Made by a program: the position numbers and the translations under genes
Part shown: one piece after another, positions 15,144 through 23,483 of the stretch
How the letters are laid out: every line of letters starts with the position of its first letter
Numbering within the stretch: the first letter of the stretch is position 1
Notes under the pieces: model-generated
Databases searched by the model: none
Seen by the model: only the letters and a program-made list of their open reading frames with translations
Told to the model about the DNA's origin: nothing
From: a virus
IMG/VR virus record: IMGVR_UViG_3300025286_000116
Location: 1-26,394 of that record
DNA length: 26,394 nucleotides
Direction: 5' to 3' (one strand)

Positions 15144-16373
15144 TTACACAAAATAAAGGTGACTGAACGCGAAGCCGGTATCGTCGTCAACGTTACCTGT
15201 AACGAAAGCGCGATCATTGGAAGTCAGTAACGTGCCATCTCCCGAGTAATGCAGGACATTACACGAAGCAGTCGCGGTATTGGCGTCATGGCGAAGGCTC
15301 CACTGATACCCCGCTTGATTGGTGGAAAAGAAGGTGCCGATGTTCGTCGCGACTTGTTGGTTTGTCACGTTCGCGCTCGTGAAGGGAAATCCTGAGAGTT
15401 GACCGTCACCAGAGATCGTCCCTTTTGTCGATAGCAACACTTTGCACGTTAGATACACAGCCCTGCCAATCTTGACGTATTTGCCGACTTGGGCCGAGTA
15501 CGATTGACCGCTCTGTCCTGACGTTCCCCCGATCACGGGCGTCCAATCTCCCTCCTCGTAATCGTCCAGTACATTTGCGCCAGCCGATGCCGATTGCGTT
15601 GCGGGAAACCCAACGCCAGACCCAACCGACAGGACATCGGTGGTCTTGTTATAGGTCAGTCCCGCGTCACCTCCAAAAGATGTGCCGCCATCATTAAATT
15701 GCACCTGTGTGTCAGACCCGGCAGCACTCCCACCAGCGGCCGCCCATTGCAATGTGCCATCCGTGTTGTTGATCGTCAAAGCCTCGTCTACTGCCCCAAT
15801 CGCGGCGGGCATCGTGAGGGTGTAGGTACCCGATACCGTGGCAGGGGCATCGAAGCCCACATACTGACCCCCAGTGTTGTCCTGCAAACGCAGGTCTCCT
15901 TCTCCGGTGATATCCACCTGTCCAGCGGTAACAGCCGTAAACGTGGGGCTGTCTCCCGTGCCGACGCCAATGCTGGTGCGAAGGGTGGCTCCGCTTTCGG
16001 CGACGGGATCGCCAGAGCCGTCTCCGACAATCATCTGTCCGTCAGTCAGCACGGCCAGCGCAGAGACTGCACTGGTGCCACTGCCGAGCAAGACCCCACC
16101 ATCCGTCAGAGTGGTGGCTCCGGTGCCCCCTCTGGCGACTGCGACGGTGCCGGTGTTATCGCCCTGCCCGAGATTCAGGTGTGTGAGGTTGGCAGCACTC
16201 AGATCATCGATAATGGTGGTGGAGAGTGGACCGCTGAGTTTGCCGTCCGTCCCAACCAGTTCGACGTTTCCTGATCCAAATTCCGCACCACCGGCTACGT
16301 CAAGGGCTTCGGCATCAACGTCAGTGATATTTAATTCTGGGCGTGTTGTATTCGAGGGGGTGAACTGTGACAT
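15144..16373 (-). CDS. Tail fibre protein, 409 aa
   Basis: The N-terminal half is a repetitive fibre shaft: LTHLNLGQGDNTGTVAVARG, GTGATTLTDGGVLLGSGT, LTDGQMIVGDGSGDPVAES, followed by GDSPTFTAVTAGQVDITGEG. The C-terminal half is a head domain beginning DDYEEGDWTPVIGGTSGQSG and YSAQVGKYVKIGRAVYL, a tip found in many phage tail fibres. There is no peptidase-type intramolecular chaperone motif and no catalytic residue that I can see. It should be a trimeric receptor-binding or side fibre. The start lies 5 bases after the 113-aa gene, and the stop abuts the 84-aa gene's ribosome site. The fibre call is strong; the receptor is unknown. Confidence 0.85.
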   Translation of the reverse strand: MSQFTPSNTTRPELNITDVDAEALDVAGGAEFGSGNVELVGTDGKLSGPLSTTIIDDLSAANLTHLNLGQGDNTGTVAVARGGTGATTLTDGGVLLGSGTSAVSALAVLTDGQMIVGDGSGDPVAESGATLRTSIGVGTGDSPTFTAVTAGQVDITGEGDLRLQDNTGGQYVGFDAPATVSGTYTLTMPAAIGAVDEALTINNTDGTLQWAAAGGSAAGSDTQVQFNDGGTSFGGDAGLTYNKTTDVLSVGSGVGFPATQSASAGANVLDDYEEGDWTPVIGGTSGQSGQSYSAQVGKYVKIGRAVYLTCKVLLSTKGTISGDGQLSGFPFTSANVTNQQVATNIGTFFSTNQAGYQWSLRHDANTATASCNVLHYSGDGTLLTSNDRAFVTGNVDDDTGFAFSHLYFV

Positions 16374-16378
16374 ATCGT

Positions 16379-16720
16379 CTACCTCTCATAAGTCACGTGG
16401 ATTTCCGCGCTCGTGGAAGTCGTGCGAAACGCACGAAAGGCTTTCATCGCGGCGATGTTCGCCAGTTCGATGACGGAGCCTGCATTTGCGAGGTGTCCCG
16501 TAGTCGCCGTTGGAGCAGTGCCGTCAATCGTCCACCGCATGGGTGCCGTCTCGATGGTAATGAGTACATGCCGTGCCGACCCTTGGTCGTGCGCGGCAAG
16601 GCTTCCCGTACTGAGCAGGGTCGCTGCCGTGAAGGTGACACCACCCGAGGTGGCATCGACCGTGATCTTTTCGTGGGCGTAGGGGGTGAGAAACCCCGAG
16701 ACTGCTTGTGTGTATTCCAT
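16379..16720 (-). CDS. Small virion-associated beta protein, 113 aa
   Basis: The protein has the pattern RWTIDGTAPTATTGHLANAG, then IELANIAAMKAFRAFRTTST, ending IHVTYER. This matches a widely spread type of small beta-sandwich protein in phage tail/head regions (a W-x-x-DGTAPTATTGHLL ... I-x-AFRAIR pattern, from memory), with no assigned biochemical role. There are no signal or membrane segments. It lies in tight spacing between the 192-aa gene (3 bases) and the tail fibre (5 bases). It is probably a surface or decoration protein. Confidence 0.75.
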   Translation of the reverse strand: MEYTQAVSGFLTPYAHEKITVDATSGGVTFTAATLLSTGSLAAHDQGSARHVLITIETAPMRWTIDGTAPTATTGHLANAGSVIELANIAAMKAFRAFRTTSTSAEIHVTYER

Positions 16721-16723
16721 GAG

Positions 16724-17302
16724 TTACCTCACCCAGGCGTGTTCCTTGCCGGTGTATCCCACGCTTTGGATGTCAAAGAGTTGTCCGAAGTGATCGAAGT
16801 TCGCCGCATCCACCTCATTGAGTGTATCGTTGGTCATACTCCGCTCACGCTGTGCGTTGTCTGCCAGGACTCGCTCGCGCACGCGATGCACCCCACCCGT
16901 GAGTGGGTCGAGGAAGCGAAGGTGATCGATCCAGACTTCTGAATCAATGGGGTAGTAGGCCGCGCGATATCGCCCTTCACGTCCGGCTTTGCGACAGACA
17001 GGACAGACCGTTTCGCGGGTAATCTGAATGGGCACCTGGAGAGTGGTGCCATCAACAGGACAGGGCATTCGTGTCCCTGGACGAATGGAGAAGACGAACC
17101 CATAGCCATCGCGTGCCTGGATATAGGCATCGTCAGCGGTATCGTACGTGCCATCGACGCGCGTCGGCGGTTCAAGAACTTGACCGGGAGCGAGCTTCTG
17201 TTCAACGAGAAACTCGCCACCCCGGTTCCCAGTCCATCGAACTCGAAAACGTCCGCCGAAGTCCCTATGAAGGCGCGATTGCACCCATGACGGAACTATC
17301 AT
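16724..17302 (-). CDS. Hypothetical phage protein with partial zinc-ribbon motif, 192 aa
   Basis: I use the ATG at 17302; the codon before it (TTG) is also in frame. The N-terminal part (MIVPSWVQSRLHRDFGGRFR, then VRWTGNRGGEFLVEQKL) is basic and mixed. Residues 81-103 contain CPVDG ... CPVCRK, like a zinc ribbon in which the second Cys of the first knuckle is Asp. Only Cys81, Cys100 and Cys103 are available, so metal binding is uncertain. The C-terminal half is acidic and helical (RERVLADNAQRERSMTNDTL, then ANFDHFGQLFDIQSVGYTG). It sits between the lectin-like virion gene and the tail genes. I recognise no named family. A head-tail or fibre connector is possible but unproven. Confidence 0.7.
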   Translation of the reverse strand: MIVPSWVQSRLHRDFGGRFRVRWTGNRGGEFLVEQKLAPGQVLEPPTRVDGTYDTADDAYIQARDGYGFVFSIRPGTRMPCPVDGTTLQVPIQITRETVCPVCRKAGREGRYRAAYYPIDSEVWIDHLRFLDPLTGGVHRVRERVLADNAQRERSMTNDTLNEVDAANFDHFGQLFDIQSVGYTGKEHAWVR

Positions 17303-17305
17303 CAA

Positions 17306-18157
17306 TTAGCGTCCCTGCGAGACCACGATGTAGTCGACAGTCGCGGTGGCCGAGGCTGCGCTCTCTGTGAAGAACGCGATGACTGGCGCGAGGGCGACCG
17401 TCGCGGTGACCGCAGACGCCTGCGCTGTCCCTACCTGGGTCCCATTGATGAAGTACGTAGCTTCGCCATCAGACGCGACCTTGACACCGAGGCGGATAAA
17501 GGTATCCGCAACGGGGGCCGTGCTCGTTGAGATTTGCGAGGCATCCGTATCGGCTGCAACACCTTGCCCCCAGAAGTCATCCGTGGTGGCTCCGGTGTCG
17601 AACAGGAATCCCACCGCATTGGTAGCATTCGAGGTCAACGTGGTGCCGGACAACGTGAAGGGCATTTCCAGTGCAGCGACCTGATCGGTGAACCCGGCGA
17701 AGAGCACAATGTTGGTAATGGCGGAGACCTTCAGGCGTGTCTCAAAGAAGAGTTCACCCTGATTGGCTTTCCAGTTCAGATCCCCATTGATCTGTGTACC
17801 ATTAACCGCCATCGTCGTCGTGCTGTCATCACCAGCTACCATCGAGAGGGTGCCACTGACACCCGCTGTGGCCGTGACGACCGGGTCTACCGCCTGTGAG
17901 TCAGACCCACTGAACACGCCCCAGATATCCGTGCGGAGCGTATCACCGAGGAAGTCATCGAACAGTTCAACGTAGCTGGCCTTGTAGCGAGTCGCCACGG
18001 CGACGAGGTCACCGGGCTTGTCCGTAAAGACGTGCCCTACGGCGGTGTTCACCCCCGTGTTGCCATCCCACTCAAAACCAGCGGTAAACGGCCCCCAGGT
18101 GCCACGCGCATCTGTCGGAGCCGTCTTGGACGAATCAATCTTCCGAATCTTATTCAT
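17306..18157 (-). CDS. Lectin-like virion protein (concanavalin-type fold), 283 aa
   Basis: After a short charged N-terminus (MNKIRKIDSSKTAPTDARGT), the protein has ELFDDFLGDTLRTDIWGVFS, then LNWKANQGELFFETRLKVSA, ITNIVLFAGFTDQ and a final DTFIRLGVKVASDGEATYFI ... ATVDYIVVSQGR. These strands fit a concanavalin A-like jelly-roll fold, common in phage capsid fibres and decoration proteins. No glycosidase catalytic pair is evident, so binding is more likely than cleavage. A good GGAG ribosome site lies 7 bases before the ATG. Its place directly after the major capsid gene suggests head decoration or head fibre, which is inference. Confidence 0.78.
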   Translation of the reverse strand: MNKIRKIDSSKTAPTDARGTWGPFTAGFEWDGNTGVNTAVGHVFTDKPGDLVAVATRYKASYVELFDDFLGDTLRTDIWGVFSGSDSQAVDPVVTATAGVSGTLSMVAGDDSTTTMAVNGTQINGDLNWKANQGELFFETRLKVSAITNIVLFAGFTDQVAALEMPFTLSGTTLTSNATNAVGFLFDTGATTDDFWGQGVAADTDASQISTSTAPVADTFIRLGVKVASDGEATYFINGTQVGTAQASAVTATVALAPVIAFFTESAASATATVDYIVVSQGR

Positions 18158-18254
18158 GACAATACTCCAGACCCCACCTCATCCTCACAGAGGCTAGATA
18201 CGAGGACTCTGGTGCGGCCTAGAAAAGGAATAGACTCTAGCATCTATACACAGC
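18158..18254. other. Intergenic gap after the capsid gene with short inverted repeats
   Basis: This is the largest gap inside the operon apart from the right-end control region. On the minus strand it contains short inverted repeats (CTAGA ... TCTAG and CAGAG ... CTCTG) but no stem followed by a T-run, so a terminator is not supported. No good -10/-35 pair is visible. It may act as an mRNA processing or stability element after the highly expressed capsid gene. Confidence 0.3.
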
Positions 18255-19487
18255 CTACTGGTTAATACCTTGCAACAGCCCCAGAGCATTCCGGGCCACT
18301 GTCGCAATGTCACCGTAGTGGAACATGGTGGCCTCGTATGCGTCCGTGTTCGAGACGCGGCTGAGCACCGCCCCGTCGTCGTCCATCCAGTCGAAGTCGC
18401 TCATCCGGCAAATGCGGAGGGCTTCCGGCACGATGAAGTAGAGACGGTTGTTCCACGCTTCAACGTCGGCCACGATGGGAATGCCCGAGAACTCCACGCC
18501 CTCGTAGCCACCATCGAGTTGCATCACGTTCACCGCGCGACGTTCGTTCGCACAGAGTTCGTAATACTTGTCGACCATGAAGTGGTTCGCAAGGATGAAC
18601 TTGATGTCTTCCTTGTCGAAAGACGAGTTCATCGCAATCCGCGAACAGACCCGCTGGAGGAGCGGGAATCGCAGATCCTGGTAGGTGGTGGTATCGTCAC
18701 CCACAACCTGTGCCTGCCACCACGGATTCCCCGAGACCGCGATGCCGTGTAGTCCGCCAGAGAGCAGCGGTGGATTCTCGTTGTCGACGATGGCCGCGAG
18801 GCCGGTCATCTGATTGCCCAGGGTGTCCTCAAGGACCCAATAGTCACCATCAGCCTTGGACCCGGAGATGGAGTCACCGAGGGTCGCGGCGTAGGTGGTA
18901 GCAGATTCGGCACCGACGAGAATCGTGGTGCTGTTATTGAGGACAGTGGAGTTATCCGAGGCATCGATCAAGTCAACCGTTGTGGTCTTCGGCTGGAGAT
19001 ACGTGTAGGCGTTCCCCTGATTATCATCAACATTGACTGATGTACCCGAGCCCGAGACGTAATAGGCAAGGGCGTCCCGTCCGTCACCATGTGCCTGCCG
19101 ATTGGCCGACTTCTTGGTATCACGAACGGCTCCGGTCACCTCCGAGCGGACGGCACGAATAAACGCACCGGCATCCGACCGGGTGGCCCGAATCACCTGA
19201 CCAGAAATCTGGATCGAGGTGTAGATGTACTTCGCAGGTACGACGGCTGCGTTGTACCCCTGCGAGTCCTTGGACGGCAGCGTTCCTTCCTCTGCACGAC
19301 CAGCACCCGCCTGTGTGTGACGAGACACGTGCAACGGTACGGTGAAGTTCTTACCTTCGACGTTGAACTTCTCGTGACGTTCGAGTCGATTCCACAGGAT
19401 TGTGGAGTTGTTCAACAACCGTCGCAACGGCGGAAGGTAAAAGACCTTCAGCACATTGCTGGCGGTTGTGAGGTTCATATTAGCCAT
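18255..19487 (-). CDS. Major capsid protein, 410 aa
   Basis: I use the ATG at 19487 (MANMNLTTASNVLKVFYLPP); a longer in-frame start at 19544 would overlap the scaffold gene. The protein has the features of an HK97-fold coat protein of podovirus type. There is an N-terminal region with LRRLLNNSTILWNRLERHEK and VPLHVSRHTQAGAGRAEEGT, then a long spine-helix-like region (GAFIRAVRSEVTGAVRDTKK) and an A-domain-like C-terminus (LYFIVPEALRICRMSDFDWM, then TDAYEATMFHYGDIATVARN). Size is close to P22 coat (about 430). A separate scaffold gene upstream supports the call. It forms the icosahedral shell. The homology is inferred from layout and pattern; confidence is high. Confidence 0.9.
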   Translation of the reverse strand: MANMNLTTASNVLKVFYLPPLRRLLNNSTILWNRLERHEKFNVEGKNFTVPLHVSRHTQAGAGRAEEGTLPSKDSQGYNAAVVPAKYIYTSIQISGQVIRATRSDAGAFIRAVRSEVTGAVRDTKKSANRQAHGDGRDALAYYVSGSGTSVNVDDNQGNAYTYLQPKTTTVDLIDASDNSTVLNNSTTILVGAESATTYAATLGDSISGSKADGDYWVLEDTLGNQMTGLAAIVDNENPPLLSGGLHGIAVSGNPWWQAQVVGDDTTTYQDLRFPLLQRVCSRIAMNSSFDKEDIKFILANHFMVDKYYELCANERRAVNVMQLDGGYEGVEFSGIPIVADVEAWNNRLYFIVPEALRICRMSDFDWMDDDGAVLSRVSNTDAYEATMFHYGDIATVARNALGLLQGINQ

Positions 19488-19516
19488 GATTCTCACATAG
19501 AAAACTGAACACGCTG

Positions 19517-20413
19517 TTAGCCACGAATCTGAGAATCGAGCCACGCCTCGGCATCTTTGTCGAGGTCGGCCCAGTCAATTTTCTTCCCGCTTCCATAGGA
19601 CTTCTGTTTTGGGAAGACAGGCGTGCCACCAGCCGGTTCAATGGATTGAGTTGTGACCTTGGTTGCGCGTACAGCGTCAACCTTGGCCTGTTCTTTGTAG
19701 TGCGTTTCCAGATCACCCGCGAGCTTGGCTCCGGCATCTTTCATCGCAACGATCATGTCCTCGATACTTTGTGGGTTGGCTTCAGCCGCTATCTGCCGAA
19801 TCGTCACTTCTGCATTGGGTAACTTTGACAAGACAGGGTACGAGTCGGAAATCGCCTTGAAGGTCGTATTCGACGTATCTTCGAGTTTCTGATACTGCCG
19901 AGCCGCTTCTTCACGAGCGGTCGTTTCTTGGATGCGCTGATTCACCCGTTGATCGAGTTCTTGCAGCTTAGTATTGACCGACTGCTCGATTGCCCCAAAC
20001 GTAGCGACTTCATCGGGAGCCGGTGGTTGCTGCTGCTGCTGCGCGGGTCCGCCCATGCGTGCCTGCGCGAGACTGATCAACTGTTGTGGGTCGTCCAGCA
20101 ACTTCACAAACGCCTGTTCACGCGCCTGTAGTTGTAAAGCGGTTGATTCGAGGTCACGATTTCGGGTTGCGAGTGCCTGCGTCTTTTGGGTGTAGTCCTG
20201 GTGACGCTGAATACCATCACGGACATCCTTCCACGGGGCTGACTTGACTTCACCATTCACGCGGTATTCCACGAGTTGGTCATCGTTTAGCTGTGCCGTG
20301 TCCGGTTGCGGCTGCGCGGTCTCACCTTCGGCGGACGGTGCAGGGTCCTGGGGCGTCTCCGTGCTTAGGTCTTGGAGTTGTGCCTCAGTGGGGTCGGGTA
20401 GTTCTTCTGCCAT
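19517..20413 (-). CDS. Scaffolding protein, 298 aa
   Basis: I prefer ATG 20413 (MAEELPDPTEAQLQDLSTET), which has AGGAG upstream; a GTG at 20425 is too close to that site. The sequence is very polar, with an acidic Pro/Gln-rich N-terminus, a long helical coiled-coil stretch (residues about 75-190: ALATRNRDLESTALQLQARE, then QLDQRV-type heptads) and a poly-Gln run. The short charged C-terminal helix (KKIDWADLDKDAEAWLDSQI) is the usual coat-binding end of phage scaffolds. Its length equals that of the P22 scaffold (about 300), and it lies between portal and coat. It directs procapsid assembly and then leaves. Confidence 0.87.
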   Translation of the reverse strand: MAEELPDPTEAQLQDLSTETPQDPAPSAEGETAQPQPDTAQLNDDQLVEYRVNGEVKSAPWKDVRDGIQRHQDYTQKTQALATRNRDLESTALQLQAREQAFVKLLDDPQQLISLAQARMGGPAQQQQQPPAPDEVATFGAIEQSVNTKLQELDQRVNQRIQETTAREEAARQYQKLEDTSNTTFKAISDSYPVLSKLPNAEVTIRQIAAEANPQSIEDMIVAMKDAGAKLAGDLETHYKEQAKVDAVRATKVTTQSIEPAGGTPVFPKQKSYGSGKKIDWADLDKDAEAWLDSQIRG

Positions 20414-20453
20414 ACGGTCGAACACTCCTTTGATGGGTGGTGCAGTGGGTCAA

Positions 20454-22565
20454 TTATTCGAGACCCGATTCAGGTGGTGGCGGTGGGGCCATTCCTGGTG
20501 GTGGGGGTGCTCCCGGTGGTACAGGTGGTTCTGCCGGTGGGATCATCCCCGATTCAATGAGATGGTTGAGCCCATAGTCGGTAGCCAGTTGGAAGGCAGC
20601 GACGGGGTTCATCCACTTCATATGAAGAATAATGTGTGTGATGAGCGCAATCCGAACTTCATCTGAGAGTCCTTGGGCTGCTGGACCCTTGAGTTCCTCG
20701 GTGTGCGCTTCGTAATGTACCGCATGGTTCTCATAGAACTGCGGAATCGTAATCTGGCGACCTTCGAGCATCTCGTTGTTCTCGTGCTGCGCCATTTCCT
20801 GATCGAGCGCTGCGCGTTCCATTGCCTCTTCCATCCCGTTCATATCCAGGGAGGTGAGGGTGCGGCGTTTGACCTCGGGGTCGTTCGGGTCACCCAGAAG
20901 CCCCCGGTCATAGAGATTGAGGGTCTGTTCGATCTTGGTTGACTTGAGACCCGCTATCGCACTACCGACCTGTACGCGAATCGAGGCGTGTTCATCAATC
21001 TGGCCGTTCGAGAACTGATACATCTCGGGAATGGAGTTCGGTCCAGCGAAGCTCAGCAACCGCTCGACGGTGTAGCCAATCTTCATCATGCGGCGAAACT
21101 TGAGGGCCGCATCCTGAATGGCAAGTTCGTAGCCACGGCCATCCGGCGCGTGGACATTATCCGAGGCTTCCTGAAGGAGGTTCGTCTGGAAGCCGCTCTT
21201 GGCTTGGCCGGTCTTCCCTTCAAAGGAGGGGAAGATTTGTGACACATCGTCGAACTCGCCCTTCAGGAGTTCGGCCATGCGCCACGCATCCGATGCGATA
21301 TTACCGGGTGTGACGGGATGGGGCTCCGGCATCCCCGGAATGTAATTCCACTCGACCACTTCACCAGCGGCGTTGACCAAGGCTTCGTCAGGAATCTGCG
21401 CCTGCTTCGGGACCATCCACTTCGGGTGGATGTTCATATCGATTTGTTCTTGCAAGTGCGAACGGAGGTCGTTGTAGGCACGCTGGATTGGAATGAGTTG
21501 CTCGACGAACGTCGAGGTCCAGAACTGCCCGACATCGAGGACATCGGTGAATTCAATGACCGGGAAGGGATTCGGCATATCCGAGAACCCATAGGGTAAC
21601 TCTTCCTGGTATTTGACGACGAGGTCACCCGCAACGACCACATAGCGACCCTCGGGATATTTCCCAGAGGGGCGCATGAAATGTTCCTTGACGAGAATTT
21701 TATCGGGGTCGGCCTTCGAGCCATGATCCATAGGCGCACCCAAGGAGGAGAGCCCCCCGAGTGGCCGGGTGTTGAGTGAGGCAATCTGGCGCTCGAACTC
21801 AAAGAACTGCGTGTGTGAAATATCGCCCTTGATATCGTCTGCGTGCTCCGGGTAGCGCGCCTTGACGTCCTCAACTTGACGGACCTTTGCGCGAATGATT
21901 TCAGGCTGGTCCGCGAGGCGTGAGAGGCGCGAGTCACTGACGAGCACCTCGAAGGCACTCCCGACTTCAACCTCAATATCACCCAGGGCAGCATCCTCAA
22001 CACGGAAGCCATTGGGTGCGCTCTCGTCAGAGAGCCGCACAGGTACCTTCCGTGCGTTGTCCCAGTGGAACCACCAGAAGGATTTACCACACTTGGAACT
22101 CCAGAGTAGCGCATCGATGTATTTAGTTTCGAGGTTGGTCTTCTCCCACAGATATTCCAGGGAGCGTTGAGTCGCCTTGGCATCAAGACGGTCCTTACGC
22201 TCGTTTGTGAATGGGATAATCAGAGGTCGTGGGCGCGACTTGGCAAACTTAGCGAAGCGCGTCTTCACCTTAGCTCCAGCACGGTTAACTGCCGCGCGGT
22301 GCTTGTTGATGGGTTCTTCGAGTTCGTCGACGTTCCGAATCCGTCGCCAGAGGGGTTCGGTCTCGTCGGTCTGCTGCCCACGAATGAAGGCGGCATTGAT
22401 GAACCATTGCAGTTCGTGTGGACGGCGATTCGAGCGCCATTCCTCAAACTTGCGGTTCACCTCTCCCGCGATCTTTTTCATGTCCGGCTGATCACCTACT
22501 GTAACTTCGATCTTCGTGGTCGAGGACGCTTTCACGTTGGGCGCGTCATCAAAGATGTCAGCCAT
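20454..22565 (-). CDS. Portal protein, 703 aa
   Basis: The product is a large podovirus-type portal that forms the dodecameric DNA entry ring. Visible parts are an N-terminal helical region (EVNRKFEEWRSNRRPHELQW), a wing region (ALLWSSKCGKSFWWFHWDNA, then GDIEVEVGSAFEVLVSDSRL) and the stem-like middle (EFTDVLDVGQFWTSTFVEQL, IPIQRAYNDLRSHLQEQIDM). The C-terminal tail is strongly Pro-rich (EPPVPPGAPPPPGMAPPPPP), and its role is not known. Length is close to P22 portal (725). The start overlaps the upstream stop by one base (TAATG). The position between terminase and scaffold is the standard order. Confidence 0.92.
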   Translation of the reverse strand: MADIFDDAPNVKASSTTKIEVTVGDQPDMKKIAGEVNRKFEEWRSNRRPHELQWFINAAFIRGQQTDETEPLWRRIRNVDELEEPINKHRAAVNRAGAKVKTRFAKFAKSRPRPLIIPFTNERKDRLDAKATQRSLEYLWEKTNLETKYIDALLWSSKCGKSFWWFHWDNARKVPVRLSDESAPNGFRVEDAALGDIEVEVGSAFEVLVSDSRLSRLADQPEIIRAKVRQVEDVKARYPEHADDIKGDISHTQFFEFERQIASLNTRPLGGLSSLGAPMDHGSKADPDKILVKEHFMRPSGKYPEGRYVVVAGDLVVKYQEELPYGFSDMPNPFPVIEFTDVLDVGQFWTSTFVEQLIPIQRAYNDLRSHLQEQIDMNIHPKWMVPKQAQIPDEALVNAAGEVVEWNYIPGMPEPHPVTPGNIASDAWRMAELLKGEFDDVSQIFPSFEGKTGQAKSGFQTNLLQEASDNVHAPDGRGYELAIQDAALKFRRMMKIGYTVERLLSFAGPNSIPEMYQFSNGQIDEHASIRVQVGSAIAGLKSTKIEQTLNLYDRGLLGDPNDPEVKRRTLTSLDMNGMEEAMERAALDQEMAQHENNEMLEGRQITIPQFYENHAVHYEAHTEELKGPAAQGLSDEVRIALITHIILHMKWMNPVAAFQLATDYGLNHLIESGMIPPAEPPVPPGAPPPPGMAPPPPPESGLE

Positions 22566-22921
22566 TACAGATTCTCAAGGACCCACTGCGCCTGTTCGGT
22601 GTCAGTGCCGTCCAAGGGGAAGCCTTTCCCTTCGAGAAATTGACGATTCTCTTTTTGAATGTTTCTGGTGTAGCGCTTGGGCTCATCGGGCGTCTGGAAC
22701 AGTTGAAGGTAGGACCCGAGAATTTTGCCCTGTGACTCACAGACGTGGGCCACTTCATTTGTTGCGTTGAGCACAGATTTCTGTGTCGCGCCTTGTTGGT
22801 CAATGACGATATTCAGAAGCGCAAAGAGCCGCTCGTCACGACCGATGGTGCGTCGATTGTGGTCCCACAGTCCCACACTAGCAACGATGGCAATGAGACC
22901 GAGGGCGATAAATTCGACCAT
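22565..22921 (-). CDS. Membrane-anchored small protein before portal, 118 aa
   Basis: Residues 2-22 (VEFIALGLIAIVASVGLWDH) form one N-terminal membrane helix. The rest is a soluble helical and charged domain (GRDERLFALLNIVIDQQGAT, then YTRNIQKENRQFLEGKGFPL) likely to lie in the cytoplasm or periplasm. It has two Trp but no catalytic motif. The stop overlaps the portal start by one base, and the start follows the 48-aa gene by three bases. A bitopic membrane protein between terminase and portal is odd; it could be a lysis accessory, a superinfection factor or a DNA-packaging helper, but none can be chosen from sequence. Confidence 0.75.
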   Translation of the reverse strand: MVEFIALGLIAIVASVGLWDHNRRTIGRDERLFALLNIVIDQQGATQKSVLNATNEVAHVCESQGKILGSYLQLFQTPDEPKRYTRNIQKENRQFLEGKGFPLDGTDTEQAQWVLENL

Positions 22922-22924
22922 GTC

Positions 22925-23071
22925 TTAGTTCAGCGGACGGACGATCCCTGGCACTTCGAGGCGTAAGACACGCCACTCAATAGTAGAGAGGGAAGCGTTC
23001 ATCTCGTAGAGCGTGAAAAGAATAAAGCCCAGAAGTGCGATGATGATCCCATCGACCACCTCACGCTTCAT
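22925..23071 (-). CDS. 48-aa single-helix membrane protein
   Basis: The ATG at 23071 overlaps the stop of the HNH-like gene as ATGA. The product MKREVVDGIIIALLGFILFT continues with a short soluble part (LSTIEWRVLRLEVPGIVRPL). One membrane helix covers residues about 5-23. It lies three bases before the next membrane protein, so the two are expressed together. There is no lipobox, and it is not a spanin by motif. I recognise no family. Confidence 0.65.
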   Translation of the reverse strand: MKREVVDGIIIALLGFILFTLYEMNASLSTIEWRVLRLEVPGIVRPLN

Positions 23072-23301
23072 CGACCATTTTTTCGTCGATTGGACGATTT
23101 GGACAGGACACGGAGGTTCCGTCGTGCGTTATTCCGTGGATTCCCGTCACGATGATCAATATCTTTTCCATCTCCCTTGGAGACGAGCCCCAGGCGTTTT
23201 GCGGTTGAACGGGCGCGATTGCGGGATGCTCGGTCTTTTTTTGATGCCGGGAGTTTGTGGTAGGAATCGTATTCTTTCCGATAATTCCGTTTACTCTTCA
23301 T
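23068..23301 (-). CDS. Small HNH-like endonuclease, 77 aa
   Basis: I choose ATG 23301, which lies inside the end of the 58-aa gene (11-base overlap); an in-frame start at 23376 is less likely. The N-terminal half is very basic (MKSKRNYRKEYDSYHKLPAS, then RNRARSTAKRLGLV). The core is GKDIDHRDGNPRNNARRNLR (Asp49-His50, Gly53-Asn54, Asn57-Asn58, Asn62), followed by Asn71 and Asn75. This order fits a minimal HNH/ββα-metal motif seen in short phage proteins. It may nick DNA, help packaging (HNH proteins next to terminase do so in some phages) or be a mobile homing-type insert. The motif is clear; the activity is not proven. Confidence 0.8.
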   Translation of the reverse strand: MKSKRNYRKEYDSYHKLPASKKDRASRNRARSTAKRLGLVSKGDGKDIDHRDGNPRNNARRNLRVLSKSSNRRKNGR

Positions 23302-23467
23302 TGCGTCGTTTAATAAGAATACGGAGGTCCGCTGCGCGCTTCCCGGCTGCTGGTGAAGGACGATTCTGCTCTGCATTTGAGACCATCACCATCCCCACCG
23401 GAGCTTTTGACGGGGGGCATTTACTGCCCGTGAGCACCTGCTTGATCACCTTCCCTATTTTAGACAT
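23291..23467 (-). CDS. 58-aa protein at the head of the internal cassette
   Basis: The product MSKIGKVIKQVLTGSKCPPS ... ends AADLRILIKRRNEE. It is basic, has one Cys and a helical C-terminus, and matches no family I know. The frame ends (GAATGAAGAGTAA) over the start of the HNH-like gene, so the two are translationally coupled. A near-consensus promoter ends about 16 bases before its ATG. The predicted transcript would therefore give it a leader of only about 10 bases without a Shine-Dalgarno, so it may be translated poorly or as a leaderless message. Evidence for translation is the coupling and the long open frame. Confidence 0.6.
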   Translation of the reverse strand: MSKIGKVIKQVLTGSKCPPSKAPVGMVMVSNAEQNRPSPAAGKRAADLRILIKRRNEE

Positions 23468-23483
23468 CTGTATATTTTGGTCT

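Noticed and set aside
15594-16473. Plus-strand frames of 226 and 199 codons opposite the tail fibre
   Set aside because: The fibre's GC-rich third positions leave antisense frames open; the products show no domain, and the fibre frame is clear.
18158-18254. Terminator after the capsid gene
   Set aside because: Inverted repeats are short and lack a following T-run on the transcribed strand.
21434-22186. 250-codon minus-strand frame inside the portal gene
   Set aside because: It is out of frame with portal and rich in Arg/Ser, and portal itself is complete and well recognised.
22925-23071. The 48-aa and 118-aa membrane proteins as an Rz/Rz1 spanin pair
   Set aside because: Neither has a lipobox or a nested-frame layout, and both have only an N-terminal helix.
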